Of a stretch of 64,000 nt of DNA, positions 63,357 through 64,000 are shown piece by piece. The notes beneath the pieces are model-generated. The model was given only the letters and a program-made list of their open reading frames with translations, was not told where the DNA came from and searched no databases. Origin of the DNA: Tubulanus polymorphus (Eukaryota > Nemertea > Palaeonemertea > Tubulaniformes > Tubulanidae); the NCBI RefSeq assembly GCF_964204645.1, contig NC_134034.1, positions 2,946,072 through 3,010,071 on the forward strand, read 5' to 3'. A program made the translations under genes and the position numbers. Each line of letters begins with the position of its first letter. Within the stretch, counting starts at the first letter, position 1.

Positions 63357-64000
63357 ATGAAATTCGTGTTCTGCTTTGTTTTATGCGTGGCGGCGCTGGC
63401 GGTCTCGGAAGCCTTTTCCTGCGACCCGTTGCTTGCTGAAGATGATTTTTGTCAATATGATTTTGGTAAGTTTACATGGTTAGAGTTCGAATGGTTCGGG
63501 TATTATGAATGATTCAATTAATATTTGGCCATTTTTTCAATTATTTGGAATACTAACAGAAGGGGGAAAATGGAGTGGGCGAACGAAGGGAAAATGAAGA
63601 ATTCTTTAAAAATTTTTCTATATAAATAAAAAAAGGTGTCTATGGTTTTAGGGTGAACGTATTTTTTCCGGGTCCGTTTATTTTGATATGTACATGGACC
63701 TTCATTTTCTCTATGTATTTCTTAGTAATGAGGACTTCGTGCCACCAGCTATCCCGCTAGATGGCGCGCGTAACTGTGCAACAACCCCGTCAAAATCTAG
63801 TTCATTTTCAATGACCTTTCATCTAGATTTTTAGCCTCCCTCGTCAGAAATTAGGTAAATCACTCATTTTGATAAACTCAGATGATCTTGAGGTTCATAT
63901 TTAAGGTGGTTTTTACCGATCACCATTATGGATAGACTTTAATCGAATATGAGAAGAGAAGAGTTGCTGTCTGGGTGCACACTAGCGAACCTGGTGAATC
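63357..64000 (+). CDS. TIMP: TIMP-like metalloproteinase inhibitor, copy 2, first exon only
   Basis: Exon 63357-63465 encodes a signal peptide (FCFVLCVAALAVSEA) nearly identical to copy 1, then FSCDPLLAEDDFCQYDF, and ends in the same phase at a GTAAGT donor. The rest lies beyond the window. The mature N-terminus would be Phe-Ser-Cys, so the first, zinc-chelating Cys is lost. The family's third Cys (FCQYDF) is present, unlike in copy 1. The leader before the ATG also matches copy 1, so this is a tandem gene duplicate. It may not inhibit metalloproteinases by the standard mode. Confidence 0.85.
63466..64000. other. First intron of TIMP copy 2
   Basis: 63730-63850 carries CCACCAGCTATCCCGCTAGATGGCGCGCG and a CATTTTCAATGACC block. 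Relatives in reverse orientation occur at 30208-30240, 39268-39300 and 58570-58690. The window ends in CTAGCGAACCTGGTGAATC, a minus-strand relative of the 77-base family. Confidence 0.55.

Overview
This window is nuclear DNA of an animal, most likely a marine lophotrochozoan such as a mollusc. The animal assignment rests on spliced genes with GT-AG introns, a tyrosine phosphatase-like receptor of the IA-2 type, a Toll-like receptor, TIMP-like genes, a spliceosomal U1 gene and a eukaryotic tRNA. The lophotrochozoan placement is inference from gene content and repeat style; no single sequence proves it. I rebuilt the exons by hand from splice sites and reading phase. All phases close, with one short exon of the first TIMP-like gene uncertain.

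Layout. 1048-7306 (+): the 3' six exons of a PTPRN/PTPRN2 (IA-2/phogrin) gene, with introns full of tandem repeats. 7307-13190: repeat-rich spacer. 13191-17573 (-): a cyclic-nucleotide-binding-domain gene resembling CNBD2. 20777-20941 (+): U1 snRNA. 22320-25285 (+): a complete two-exon Toll-like receptor. 27437-31547 (+): a seven-exon single-pass membrane protein with a mannose-6-phosphate-receptor-like luminal domain. 32249-35447 (-): a secreted C-type lectin fused to a tail with about 24 consecutive aspartates. 37792-44060 (-): a secreted protein of 555 residues whose C-terminal half resembles legumain/caspase-fold peptidases but lacks catalytic residues. 53789-53861 (-): tRNA-Phe(GAA). 56026-60919 (+): a TIMP-like gene. 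63357 onward (+): first exon of its tandem paralogue, cut by the window end.

The genes do not form a pathway. They are ordinary neighbours, several of them secreted or membrane proteins (immune receptor, lectin, protease inhibitors). Between and inside them lies a dense repeat landscape: at least four tandem-repeat families that recur at distant sites, tRNA-derived SINE-like units, ends of LINE and probable Penelope-like elements, and foldback structures. The most interesting non-genic signal is a recurring hairpin motif (CTGANGA, a stem, GAAAC or GAAAT, then GTC or GTT) that fits a hammerhead ribozyme core with one extra U. It sits in Penelope-like element ends and at the apex of foldbacks. 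The most interesting genic signals are the reciprocal cysteine losses of the two TIMP-like copies, the poly-aspartate lectin and the apparently inactive peptidase-like secreted protein.
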